From Candidatus Dojkabacteria bacterium (GTDB taxonomy: Bacteria > Patescibacteriota > Dojkabacteria > GCA-002793355), in NCBI GenBank assembly GCA_015489555.1, contig WFZN01000070.1:1-9201 (forward strand): a stretch of 9,201 nt of DNA. The letters run 5' to 3'. Shown here piece after piece: positions 1 to 7,538 of this stretch. Each line of letters starts with the position of its first letter. Position 1 is the stretch's first letter. Below the pieces are notes generated by a model. The model was not told where the DNA came from. It was given only the letters and a program-made list of their open reading frames with translations, and did no database searches. A program made the translations under genes and the position numbers.

Positions 1-14
1 ATTTAGACCTTTTC

Positions 15-3000
15 GTGCCAAATGTAAAAAACTTTTTTTCTCAAATAGATGAACCAATACTTAAATTTTGGAAAAAGAATAAAATTTTTGAAAAATCGGT
101 AGAAAATCGGCCTAAGGATAATTCGTATGTTTTTTATGATGGCCCGCCATTTGTTACCGGAATACCTCATTTTGGGCATCTTTTTGTAAGTACTTTAAAA
201 GACGTTATACCTCGTTACCAGACTATGCTTGGTAAAAGAGTTGAACGTCGTTGGGGGTGGGATTGTCATGGTTTACCAATAGAGGAGAAGGTAGAACGCA
301 AGCTTGGCACCAAGAATCGAAGAGAAGTGGAAGAAAAAATAGGTCTTGAGCGTTTTATAAAAGAGTGTAAGACCTATGTGAATGAGATATCTGATCAATG
401 GCAGTGGTATATAGACCACATTGGTAGGTGGGTTAATATGAAAAATCCATACCGTACAGATACCTTAGAGTATATGGAGTCTGTAATTTGGGCGCTAAAA
501 CAGATGTATGAGAAAGGCCTTATATATTTTGGAAAGCGTATTTCTTTGTATTGTCCACGTTGTGGTACTCCTGTGTCAAAGTTTGAAATACAGATGGATA
601 ACTCGTACAAAGAGCTAGAAGATCCATCTGTATACGTAAAGTTTAGAGCAAAGTATACCAAGACAGGTATAGGGGTTGGAATTTTTATTGAAGATAATAA
701 AGGTAATGTACTTATGGCTCGTAGAACAGAACCTGGCAGAAAAGAGGTTTGGGGAATATTAGGTGGTAAGATGGACCCAGATGATAGCACGATACTTGAT
801 ACTGTAAAAAGGGAATTAATGGAAGAGGCCGGCGTTAAGGCAAAAAAGATAGAATACTACGGTAGTACGATAGATGTATTTGAAGGTAGGCTTTTTCATA
901 CTTATCATTTTAAGGTTGTACCTGACGGGGTTTGTCAGAAATCAAGTGATGAAACAGGAGAATTTGTATGGGTTACTAAGGAAGATATTCCTTGGAATAA
1001 TATTCATATCCCCACCAAGAATGCGTTACAAGATGTGTTAAATGGTAAACCCAGGGCAACCATAACACCAGAGGTGACCAAACCTAACGTTTACCTTCTG
1101 GTGTGGACTACAACACCTTGGACCTTACCAGAAAACGCTGCAATAGCAGTAAACCCTAAAGAAACTTACGTAACTGTAAAACACAACAATGAGTATTATA
1201 TACTTGCCAAGGCGCGCTTAGAAGAAGTATTTAAGGATAAAGAATACGAAGTTATAGATGAGTATAAAGGTGAGGAACTTGTAGGTTTGTCTTACGAGCC
1301 TTTATTTGATTATTTTAAAGATCAAGCAGGTGATAACGATTTTAAGGTATACGCTGCAGATTTTGTTACTATGGACGAAGGTACAGGTCTTGTTCATATG
1401 GCACCAGCATATGGGGAAGATGATTTTAATCTTGCACAAAAAGAGGGAATTTCAATCTTTGAAGCAATAGATGAGCAGGGTCAGTTTGCAGAGCCAGTTT
1501 CTGATTTTAAAGGGATGTATTTCAAAAAGGCAGATCCACTTATTACAGATCGTTTGTCAAAAAATGGACTGTTGTTTAGAACAGAAAAGGTGCGACACTC
1601 TTACCCAGTTTGTTGGCGATGTGGTACTCCACTTTTATATAAGGCACAAGATTCTTGGTATGTAGATTTACAGAGTCAAAAAGATAAAATGTTAGAGCTT
1701 GCAAAACAGATTAATTGGGTTCCTAAAACACAGGCTAAGGCGTTTGAAAATGTTATAAAAAGTGCTCCAGATTGGGGGCTTTCTCGAACACGATTCTGGG
1801 CAACTCCATTACCATTCTGGAAGTGTGAAAAATGTGACAATATGGTGGTTGTCGGGTCAATAAAAGAGATAGAAGAACGTTCTGGTAAAAAAGTTACAGA
1901 TCTGCACAGGCCATATATTGATGAGCACGTATTTACCTGTGAAAAATGTGGTGGTAAGATGTATCGTGTGCCTGATGTGGTGGATGTTTGGTTTGAATCA
2001 GGGAGTATGCCATTTGCTCAGTATCATTATCCGTTCAAGAATAAAGATAGGTTTAAGCAGAATTTTCCAGCAGATTACATTGTAGAATATATTGCCCAGG
2101 TTAAAGGCTGGTTTAATGTGTTACATAGAGTTTCTTCTATTTTGTTTGATTCTGTGGCATTTAAAAATGTTATAGCCCATGGGGTAATCTTGGGTACAGA
2201 TGGACGAAAAATGAGTAAATCTTTCGGTAATTATCCTGATCCAAGAGAAACAATAGAGAAATATGGAGCAGACGCCTTAAGGTTGTATTTTACTTCGTAT
2301 TCGTTTGTAGAGAGCGGTTCTGAGCCTTTTAGTGAAGAACTTGTTAGAGAACAGATTAAGGAAATATTATTACCTTTAATAAATATCTACAAGTACTTTG
2401 CAATCTATGCCAATAAATATGGGTTTAGCTATAACAGCGATTTTAAGGCAAGTCACGTTCTTGACAGATGGATATTAGCACGAACAAATCAATCTGTAGA
2501 AAATATACGAAAGTGGCTGGATTCCTATAGACTTCCTTATGCTGCAAAGGAGATTAGATTAATTTTAGATGATATCTCAGCATGGTATATAAAGCGAAGT
2601 AGGGAAAGGTTTGTAGGCGGAGATAAAGATGCATTGCAAACTTTATTTAGAGTACTACATACTGTGGTGCGTGCTGTTGCTCCATTTGTGCCATTTACAG
2701 CAGAATTTATATATCAAAGTTATAAAAAGATATTACCAAGTCCTTTGGAGTCGGTACATCTTGAGCTTTATCCTGAATATAAAAAACTTTTGTCAAAAGA
2801 AAAACAGCTTTTACAAGATATGCAAGTTATAAGAAAATTAGCAAGTCTAGGGCATGCTGTAAGGGTAGCCCAAAATTTACCTGTAAGACAGCCACTTTAT
2901 ACATTAGCAATAAAGGATTTACCAGATGTCCCGCATGATAAAGATTTATTAGAATTGTTAAGGGATGAATTAAATGTAAAAGAGGTTCGGTTACCTCCAG

Positions 3001-3353
3001 AGAAAGATTTTGATAACTTACCCCCTAATTTTGTTAAAGAAGAAGAGAGTGATTTTGCTGTGGCCCTAGATACTACGATAGATGATAAATTGTTAGAAGA
3101 GCGAGTAGTACGCGAACTGGTACGCAGAATTCAGGCAGTACGTAAGGAGATGGGGCTTAAAATAGGAGACAAGGTAGAGATAGAGTTTTATATCAAAGAT
3201 GCCAAGGTTAAGACTTTTATAGAAAAAAATCTTGAACAGGTCTCTAAATTGGTTGAAGCTGATACTATTAATGTAAGTAAAGTTGCTCTAAGAGGCGGTA
3301 AGAATTTTAAAGTATTAGATGCAGATGTTACAGTTTTGGTTAAGGCGCTATAA
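15..3353 (+). CDS. ileS: Isoleucyl-tRNA synthetase (type 2) with a Nudix domain inserted in its editing domain
   Basis: Cytoplasmic class I synthetase that charges tRNA-Ile and, through its CP1 domain, removes misattached valine. Seen in the 1112-residue product: HIGH-type motif HFGH (52-55) after GPPFVTGIP; zinc-type CPRCG (180-184); CP1 editing signatures WTTTPWTLP (364-372) and GTGLVHMAPAYGEDD (456-470); CWRCGTPL (533-540); a second cysteine set CEKC (604-607) and CEKC (642-645); KMSKS (732-736); and a helical anticodon-binding C-terminus from about 815. GRKMSKSFGNYPDP and the second cysteine set resemble the archaeal/eukaryote-like IleRS2 form. Residues about 213-350 are a Nudix domain; without it the protein would be about 970 residues. 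The start is GTG at 15, which fits the family N-terminus, but the frame is open to the window edge, so a start further upstream cannot be excluded. The end is TAA followed by two more in-frame TAG codons. It is probably first in a unit with the thioredoxin and peptidase genes downstream. Confidence 0.96.
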   Translation: MPNVKNFFSQIDEPILKFWKKNKIFEKSVENRPKDNSYVFYDGPPFVTGIPHFGHLFVSTLKDVIPRYQTMLGKRVERRWGWDCHGLPIEEKVERKLGTKNRREVEEKIGLERFIKECKTYVNEISDQWQWYIDHIGRWVNMKNPYRTDTLEYMESVIWALKQMYEKGLIYFGKRISLYCPRCGTPVSKFEIQMDNSYKELEDPSVYVKFRAKYTKTGIGVGIFIEDNKGNVLMARRTEPGRKEVWGILGGKMDPDDSTILDTVKRELMEEAGVKAKKIEYYGSTIDVFEGRLFHTYHFKVVPDGVCQKSSDETGEFVWVTKEDIPWNNIHIPTKNALQDVLNGKPRATITPEVTKPNVYLLVWTTTPWTLPENAAIAVNPKETYVTVKHNNEYYILAKARLEEVFKDKEYEVIDEYKGEELVGLSYEPLFDYFKDQAGDNDFKVYAADFVTMDEGTGLVHMAPAYGEDDFNLAQKEGISIFEAIDEQGQFAEPVSDFKGMYFKKADPLITDRLSKNGLLFRTEKVRHSYPVCWRCGTPLLYKAQDSWYVDLQSQKDKMLELAKQINWVPKTQAKAFENVIKSAPDWGLSRTRFWATPLPFWKCEKCDNMVVVGSIKEIEERSGKKVTDLHRPYIDEHVFTCEKCGGKMYRVPDVVDVWFESGSMPFAQYHYPFKNKDRFKQNFPADYIVEYIAQVKGWFNVLHRVSSILFDSVAFKNVIAHGVILGTDGRKMSKSFGNYPDPRETIEKYGADALRLYFTSYSFVESGSEPFSEELVREQIKEILLPLINIYKYFAIYANKYGFSYNSDFKASHVLDRWILARTNQSVENIRKWLDSYRLPYAAKEIRLILDDISAWYIKRSRERFVGGDKDALQTLFRVLHTVVRAVAPFVPFTAEFIYQSYKKILPSPLESVHLELYPEYKKLLSKEKQLLQDMQVIRKLASLGHAVRVAQNLPVRQPLYTLAIKDLPDVPHDKDLLELLRDELNVKEVRLPPEKDFDNLPPNFVKEEESDFAVALDTTIDDKLLEERVVRELVRRIQAVRKEMGLKIGDKVEIEFYIKDAKVKTFIEKNLEQVSKLVEADTINVSKVALRGGKNFKVLDADVTVLVKAL
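651..1064 (+). other. Nudix hydrolase domain embedded in IleRS CP1
   Basis: This in-frame segment encodes IleRS residues about 213-350. It starts right after the CP1 opening strand (DPSVYVKF, 203-210) and ends before YLLVWTTTPWTLP, where ordinary IleRS proteins have only a short loop. Seen: a strand GIGVGIFIED and NVLMARRT; WGILGGKMDPDD (246-257); the Nudix helix core RELMEEAGV (266-274), matching REUxEExGU; then HTYHFKVV, and EFVWVTKEDIPW (316-327), which is typical of the C-terminal part of MutT/NUDT15-like enzymes. The metal-binding glutamates of RExxEE are present. The usual Glu after GGxxxxx is Asp257, and there is one extra residue before RE. The family hydrolyses nucleoside diphosphates linked to other groups; the substrate here is unknown. 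Confidence 0.9.
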
Positions 3354-3386
3354 TAGTAGCATAACTAATATATGAGTTTATAAGAA

Positions 3387-3722
3387 ATGGCAGAAGTAAA
3401 TGTTACAACAAAAGAAGAATTTAAAAAGGAAGTACTGGAGCATAAAGGAATAGTCCTAGTAGATTTTTGGGCAGTATGGTGTGCTCCATGCCATATGTTG
3501 GCTCCAGTATTAAAAGCGCTAGAAGATCAATATAAAGACAAGCTGAAAGTGGTTAAGGTTAATGTAGACATGGCACGAGAGTTAGCAGAGGAATATCAGA
3601 TTATGTCGATTCCTACAGTGATGCTTTTTAAAGACGGTGTACAAATTAAACAGTTCATAGGAGTGCAGCCTCTTGACGTATATGCCGATGCAATTGATGC
3701 ATTAGGACAGAGTGAACAATAA
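3387..3722 (+). CDS. trxA: Thioredoxin
   Basis: Small cytoplasmic thiol-disulfide oxidoreductase that reduces protein disulfides using electrons normally supplied by thioredoxin reductase. The 111-residue protein has the full thioredoxin fold signature: LVDFWAVWCAPC with redox cysteines Cys32 and Cys35, the KVVKVNVD strand, and SIPTVMLF with the cis-proline at 76, followed by FKDG. The active site is WCAPC rather than the commoner WCGPC, a variant seen in many real thioredoxins. Length is normal and there is no signal peptide, so a cytosolic role is likely. It starts with ATG 33 nt after ileS and ends 9 nt before the peptidase gene, which suggests co-transcription. No Shine-Dalgarno sequence is visible before the start. 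No thioredoxin reductase lies in the window. Confidence 0.95.
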   Translation: MAEVNVTTKEEFKKEVLEHKGIVLVDFWAVWCAPCHMLAPVLKALEDQYKDKLKVVKVNVDMARELAEEYQIMSIPTVMLFKDGVQIKQFIGVQPLDVYADAIDALGQSEQ

Positions 3723-3731
3723 AATTGTAGT

Positions 3732-4427
3732 ATGTGGGCTGTGTCAGGATTATTACCCTTGTTATACCTATTACAATTTGTTGCCTTGGGATTTGCCTTA
3801 TGGGCTAGTATAAAGGTATCTTGGGTATTAAAACGATATAAAAAGGTTGCAAATTCACTTGGTTTAACTGGAGCAGGGTTAGTACAGTCACTAGCTAAGC
3901 GTTTGGGGATTAACGTTACAGTTTCTGAGGGTAAGGGGTGGCTGGTTGATTATTTTAATCCGCGTAATGATGAGATTGTATTATCTAGTGATATTTATAG
4001 GGGTAACAGTATTGCAGCAATTGGGGTTGCTGCTCATGAGTTTGGGCACGCTCTGCAGAAGGCATCGCGTTACCCGTTTTTGATAATAAGGAATACGATG
4101 GTTCCGATTGTTAAGTGGGGTTCAAATGTCGGATATCTTGCTATATTCTTAGGGTTTATTTTAAACAGCTTGGGTTTAGCAAAATTTGGGGTGGTTTTAA
4201 TGTTTACGTTGGTGCTTTTTTCGCTTTTGACACTTCCTGTAGAATTTGATGCAAGCAAAAGAGCGTTAAAATTGTTGGAAAAGGAGCTTGGCTTACCAGA
4301 GGAGGAACTAAAGAAAGTAAACAGGGTTTTAAAGGCAGCTGCCCTTACCTATGTAGCGGCATTTATTAGTACTCTTATTGAATTTTTATACTACGCAGTT
4401 TTAGTATTTAGTAGAGGAGATGATTAG
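3732..4427 (+). CDS. YugP-like membrane zinc metallopeptidase
   Basis: Predicted integral-membrane neutral zinc peptidase of the YugP family (Zn_peptidase_2, COG2738). The 231-residue length is normal for the family. Seen: an N-terminal hydrophobic segment (about 5-26); the family motif DYFNPRNDEIVLS (73-85), close to the usual DxxDPRxxxxxLS; the zinc-binding HEFGH (102-106) within AAHEFGHALQ; two hydrophobic segments (about 133-148 and 152-170); LPVEFDASKRA (168-178), in which Glu171 is a probable third zinc ligand; and a final hydrophobic segment (about 203-225). Substrates of this family are poorly defined; membrane-protein turnover is a guess. It starts with ATG 9 nt after the thioredoxin gene, so it is probably translated from the same mRNA. 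It ends with TAG and converges on miaB 78 nt away. That gap contains no clear intrinsic terminator. Confidence 0.92.
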   Translation: MWAVSGLLPLLYLLQFVALGFALWASIKVSWVLKRYKKVANSLGLTGAGLVQSLAKRLGINVTVSEGKGWLVDYFNPRNDEIVLSSDIYRGNSIAAIGVAAHEFGHALQKASRYPFLIIRNTMVPIVKWGSNVGYLAIFLGFILNSLGLAKFGVVLMFTLVLFSLLTLPVEFDASKRALKLLEKELGLPEEELKKVNRVLKAAALTYVAAFISTLIEFLYYAVLVFSRGDD

Positions 4428-4505
4428 TAATTAAGGATTTTAGAACAACAAGAGGAGATTGATCATGGGTTAGTTGTTAGAATCAAGTGTTAGGATACCC
4501 AAAAA

Positions 4506-5876
4506 TTACTTAAACGGTGCGTCAATAGCTTCTATCACTTCTCCTATTACCCCCCGTCTACCGCCTCCTGTAATTTTTAGGTGTACCCATGTGCCAACAG
4601 GTAATGTATTGTATGGAATGTCAACTACTTGGTTACGAATAGATAACGCCTGATTTTGGGCAGTTATTATTGCTATGTATTCATTGCCTACTTGGGCTTT
4701 GTTACGTTTTGCAAATATCTTATTTACAAGCTGATTAATGCGATCAAATCTATCTTGTACGGTTTTTTGATATTTTACGTTATGCACAAGTTCTTTATGA
4801 TAGTTATGTCTTGGAGAGTACTTGGCAAAAAACACCTTGTCAAATTCTAGACGTTTTATAATATCTAGCGTGTCTTTAAAATCTTCTTCGTCTTCTGGTG
4901 GGAACCCAACAATTATATCGGTGGTAAGATATAGGTTGGGGATGGTTTCCCTGGCATATTGGGCAATTTCTAAATATTTTTCTTTAGTATATTTACGGTT
5001 CATTGCCTTAAGTACCTTGTTTGAGCCAGACTGAAGGGGTAGTCCTAGATGTTTCATAAGTTTTTTGCTGTTGTGAATAAAATTAATAATTTCTTTGGTT
5101 ATGTAGTTTGGGTGCGGGCTGGTAAAAGAGAACATAAAATCGTAAGGTAATGCTTCGATGTCTTTAAGAAGATCAAGAAAAGTCTTGTTTGCCTTTTCGT
5201 CTTTCCATTTGTCAACAATTTGACCAAGGAGATAAATTATTTTTTTGCCTTGTTTTAGTGACTGTTCTACCTCTGTCATAATGCTATCGTAAGAACGGTG
5301 TTTTTCTGTGCCGCGGGTATAGGGGACAATACAAAAGGTACAAAATTCGCTACATCCAATCATTATAGGTATATTAGCGATAAGAGGGGATTGGTTGCTG
5401 GTAGAAGTGGGTATAAGGTCAATGTATGATTTCTCTGTGTCGCGCTTTAAAACTAGATCTTTATGGTGTATTTTGTTCTCAAGTAGTTGGGGTAGTTTGT
5501 TAATGTTTGTTATGTCAAAAAATCCTGCAGAGTTTGGCATTATGGTTTCAAGGCGCTTTAGACGTTTAAGTGTTCGGGTTGTATCTTGGTCCAAAAAATC
5601 ACGTCGTACCATACAACCTGTTATGTAGGTATGCGCCTTAGGATTTTTGTGTTTAATTTTGTTTGTGTAGGAGATTACTTTGTGTTCCGCTTTTTCGCGC
5701 ACACTACAGGTTAGGACTATTATATAGTCTGCTTTTTCCTCTTTAAAAGTTTCTTTATAACCTTTTTGATTTAGTATAGTACGTATGCGTTCTGCATCAG
5801 CATGGTTAAACAGACAACCGTATATCTTTAAAAAGTATTTTTTGGGTTTGGGTTGGTTCATAGGGTATTTTAGCAT
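4506..5876 (-). CDS. miaB: tRNA-2-methylthio-N6-isopentenyladenosine synthase, MiaB family
   Basis: Radical-SAM enzyme that adds a methylthio group to i6A37 next to the anticodon of tRNAs reading U-starting codons. The 456-residue protein shows the methylthiotransferase layout. The N-terminal UPF0004 domain carries Cys21 (YGCLFN), Cys57 (LTCSVREKAEHKV) and Cys88 (TGCM) for the auxiliary 4Fe-4S cluster. The radical-SAM motif is CSEFCTFC (Cys175, 179, 182), followed by IVPYTRG. LGLPLQSGSNKVLKAMNRKYT and DIIVGFPPEDEEDF follow, with a C-terminal TRAM-like region (about 393-450). TCSVREKA, IVPYTRG and LQSGS favour MiaB over MtaB or RimO. The GCQMN and LGQNVN motifs usual in MiaB read GCLFN and LGQIVD here, so the exact substrate is slightly less certain. 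ATG at 5876 is used; a second ATG five codons in (5861) is equally possible, and neither has a ribosome-binding site. It lies 73 nt downstream of cca and probably shares its transcript. Confidence 0.88.
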   Translation of the reverse strand: MLKYPMNQPKPKKYFLKIYGCLFNHADAERIRTILNQKGYKETFKEEKADYIIVLTCSVREKAEHKVISYTNKIKHKNPKAHTYITGCMVRRDFLDQDTTRTLKRLKRLETIMPNSAGFFDITNINKLPQLLENKIHHKDLVLKRDTEKSYIDLIPTSTSNQSPLIANIPIMIGCSEFCTFCIVPYTRGTEKHRSYDSIMTEVEQSLKQGKKIIYLLGQIVDKWKDEKANKTFLDLLKDIEALPYDFMFSFTSPHPNYITKEIINFIHNSKKLMKHLGLPLQSGSNKVLKAMNRKYTKEKYLEIAQYARETIPNLYLTTDIIVGFPPEDEEDFKDTLDIIKRLEFDKVFFAKYSPRHNYHKELVHNVKYQKTVQDRFDRINQLVNKIFAKRNKAQVGNEYIAIITAQNQALSIRNQVVDIPYNTLPVGTWVHLKITGGGRRGVIGEVIEAIDAPFK

Positions 5877-5889
5877 ATTAGCGTACGGC

Positions 5890-5929
5890 TGTCATGTTGA
5901 TGACAATGTTATAAATTGTAATGTACAAT
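5890..5929. repeat. Two adjacent perfect inverted repeats in the cca-miaB gap
   Basis: The 73-nt gap holds two back-to-back hairpins. TGTCAT-GTTG-ATGACA (5890-5905) has a 6-bp stem and 4-nt loop, and ATTGTA-ATG-TACAAT (5915-5929) has a 6-bp stem and 3-nt loop. ACAATGT also occurs twice (5903-5909 and 5925-5931), so alternative pairings are possible. In the cca-miaB direction no T-run follows, so they do not look like terminators. They could mark an mRNA processing or stabilising site, or an operator for separate miaB expression. The structures are seen; the role is inference. Confidence 0.5.
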
Positions 5930-5949
5930 GTGGGCCATTTGGTTAGTAT

Positions 5950-7434
5950 CTAGTTTGTTGATTTTGGATTTTTCTGTAAATGTTCCTTTGCAAGTTTAAT
6001 TAAAGTATTCTTCTTGTTTAAAGCTGGATCTTCTATAACACGTTCTAGGAGGTATCTAAGTATTTCTCCTATGACGGGGCCGGGTTTTAGGTTTAAGTGC
6101 TGTATTATATCGTTGCCATTTATTTTAAGGTCGCTAATCTTTAGGGCAGCTTCTTGTTGTAGTACTTTTTGTATGTGTTTATGCAAGGCGTTTATTTCTG
6201 GGTATGGGTCTACTTTTGGGGAGATTGCTTTGGCATCTGCTATTCGTAATTGGAAAAGATCTTCAATATATTCTAAGCCCACACGTTGTATAAATCTACG
6301 CACAGCTGCATCTGACCATTTTGAAGGGGGTTGTTTGTGTTCTAGTTCTTCTATGTAGTTTGGGTAGTAAAACATATGCCAGCGTATAAGGGTTACTACG
6401 TGTTTTATGGTTTTATTTGGGAATCGTAGGCGTTTTAGTATTTTTTCTGCCATTTGGGCTGATAGTTTGTCATGCCCGTAGAAGTGGCCGTCTGGAGTTT
6501 TGGTAAAGGGTTTGGCTATGTCGTGTAACAGTGCGGCTAGTCGAACTTCAAGTTTTTTTAGAGCATTGTCGCAGGCTTTAAGAAGGTGAGTATAAACATC
6601 GTATTTATGCATAATGGGTTGTTCTACTCCTACGGTGTCAAGAAGCTCTGGAATAAGGTATTTTAATAGACCGGTTTTTCTCATACATTCTATACCCAGG
6701 GAAGGTTTATTGGCATATGTCAAAAGTTTAACAAGCTCGCTTTGTAGGCGTTCTTTTGAGATATACTTTATTAAATCCAAAATTCGGGGTATAGCATTAT
6801 AGGTTTTAGGCTCTATATCAAATTCTAGTTGGGCTCTAAAACGGCAAGCACGAAATGCCCGTAGGGGATCTTCTTTAAAACGTTCTAAAGGATTACCAAC
6901 AGCTCGTATTGTTTTGGTCGATAGATCCTCTATACCGTTGTATGGGTCTATTAAGGGTAGGGTAAGTGTTATGTTTTTTGAAGGGTCGGTTAAAGGAGTG
7001 ATATCTTTTACAACGCTAAGGTCTGCTGCCATAGCGTTTATAGTAAAATCGCGTCTTGCAAGGTCGTTGGTTATGTCTGTTATAAATGTGACCTTTGAAG
7101 GATGTCGGTAATCTTTGTAATCGCTTTCTGTACGAAATGTGGTTATTTCTATGTTGGCATATTTCTTGTAGGCAGGAATGTATACGGGTACAATAACAGT
7201 GCCAAATTTGGCTCCGACTTCTTTACTTTGTGGAAATGTTTTTTGTATTTGAGAGGGCAAAGCGTTGGTGGCTATATCGTAGTCATCAGGATTTAGGTTA
7301 AGTAATGTGTCACGCAAAGCTCCGCCTACTAAATAGGCTTTAAAATTGTTGCGTAAAAGCGTTTGACTGATTTGTACAACATAATTTGGGAGTGATATCG
7401 TTACTTGGGTTCTACTGTCTTTGGTTATAGGCAT
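5950..7434 (-). CDS. cca: CCA-adding tRNA nucleotidyltransferase with HD domain
   Basis: Class II nucleotidyltransferase that builds or repairs the 3' CCA end of tRNAs without a nucleic acid template. Seen in 494 residues: the head domain with LVGGALRD (36-42); the catalytic Asp pair in DYD (51-53); IEITTFRTE; DLARRDFTINAMA (124-136); the nucleotide-selecting EDPLR (188-192, EDxxR motif) in the neck; the RNA-binding region around residues 205-245; and a C-terminal HD phosphohydrolase domain with His283, LLHDIAKP (302-309) and HFYGHD (317-322). EDxxR favours a full CCA enzyme over a poly(A) polymerase. Length is normal. It is needed here because the tRNA-Arg in the window lacks an encoded CCA. 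ATG at 7434 is preceded by TATAAT ending 6 nt away, which points to a leaderless transcript. It ends with TAG, and miaB follows in the same direction. Confidence 0.95.
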   Translation of the reverse strand: MPITKDSRTQVTISLPNYVVQISQTLLRNNFKAYLVGGALRDTLLNLNPDDYDIATNALPSQIQKTFPQSKEVGAKFGTVIVPVYIPAYKKYANIEITTFRTESDYKDYRHPSKVTFITDITNDLARRDFTINAMAADLSVVKDITPLTDPSKNITLTLPLIDPYNGIEDLSTKTIRAVGNPLERFKEDPLRAFRACRFRAQLEFDIEPKTYNAIPRILDLIKYISKERLQSELVKLLTYANKPSLGIECMRKTGLLKYLIPELLDTVGVEQPIMHKYDVYTHLLKACDNALKKLEVRLAALLHDIAKPFTKTPDGHFYGHDKLSAQMAEKILKRLRFPNKTIKHVVTLIRWHMFYYPNYIEELEHKQPPSKWSDAAVRRFIQRVGLEYIEDLFQLRIADAKAISPKVDPYPEINALHKHIQKVLQQEAALKISDLKINGNDIIQHLNLKPGPVIGEILRYLLERVIEDPALNKKNTLIKLAKEHLQKNPKSTN

Positions 7435-7440
7435 GGTAAG

Positions 7441-7471
7441 ATTATAACCTTTTGTATTGTAGGATAGGCAA
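7441..7471 (-). promoter_or_regulatory. Proximal cca promoter, apparently leaderless
   Basis: On the - strand a perfect -10 box TATAAT (7446 to 7441) lies exactly 6 nt before the cca ATG, so a start about 7 nt past the box falls on the A of ATG. A weak -35 candidate, TTGCCT (7471 to 7466), lies 19 nt upstream. No ribosome-binding site is present in the usual window. The position is seen; activity is inference. Confidence 0.5.
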
Positions 7472-7510
7472 AGCGGATCTGATATTCTGGACAGATTAGA
7501 TGTAAAACCA

Positions 7511-7537
7511 ATTGTATTACATTTGACAACCTGTCAA
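7511..7537 (-). promoter_or_regulatory. Possible distal cca promoter
   Basis: On the - strand TTGACA (7537 to 7532) is followed after 15 nt by TACAAT (7516 to 7511). The -35 is perfect and the -10 is good, but the spacing is shorter than the preferred 17. It would give a leader of about 70 nt for cca. It shares an inverted repeat with the opposite promoter. Confidence 0.35.
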
Positions 7538-7538
7538 A
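7522..7538. promoter_or_regulatory. Inverted repeat between divergent promoters, operator candidate
   Basis: TTTGACA-ACC-TGTCAAA is a perfect 7-bp inverted repeat with a 3-nt centre. Each half contains a TTGACA hexamer facing outward as the -35 box of one direction, so a dimeric protein bound here would block both promoters. The symmetry may also simply reflect two back-to-back -35 boxes. The adjacent putative helix-turn-helix protein (7588-8238) is an obvious but untested candidate ligand. Confidence 0.5.

Noticed and set aside
395..790. Antisense frame of 131 codons inside ileS
   Set aside because: It overlaps the conserved CP1 and Nudix coding sequence on the other strand, has no promoter and no recognisable motif; a shadow frame.
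651..1064. Nudix segment as an assembly error or separate gene
   Set aside because: The frame is continuous on both sides, codon use matches the host gene, there is no internal stop or start with a promoter, and the insertion falls in a natural loop. A true fusion is more likely, though raw reads were not available.
4444..4478. AACAAC (4444-4449) and GTTGTT (4473-4478) as a bidirectional terminator between the convergent genes
   Set aside because: The stem is AT-rich with a 23-nt loop and no adjacent T-run; too weak to call.
6014..6358. Frame of 114 codons antisense to cca
   Set aside because: It lies wholly within the conserved C-terminal part of cca and has no family features.
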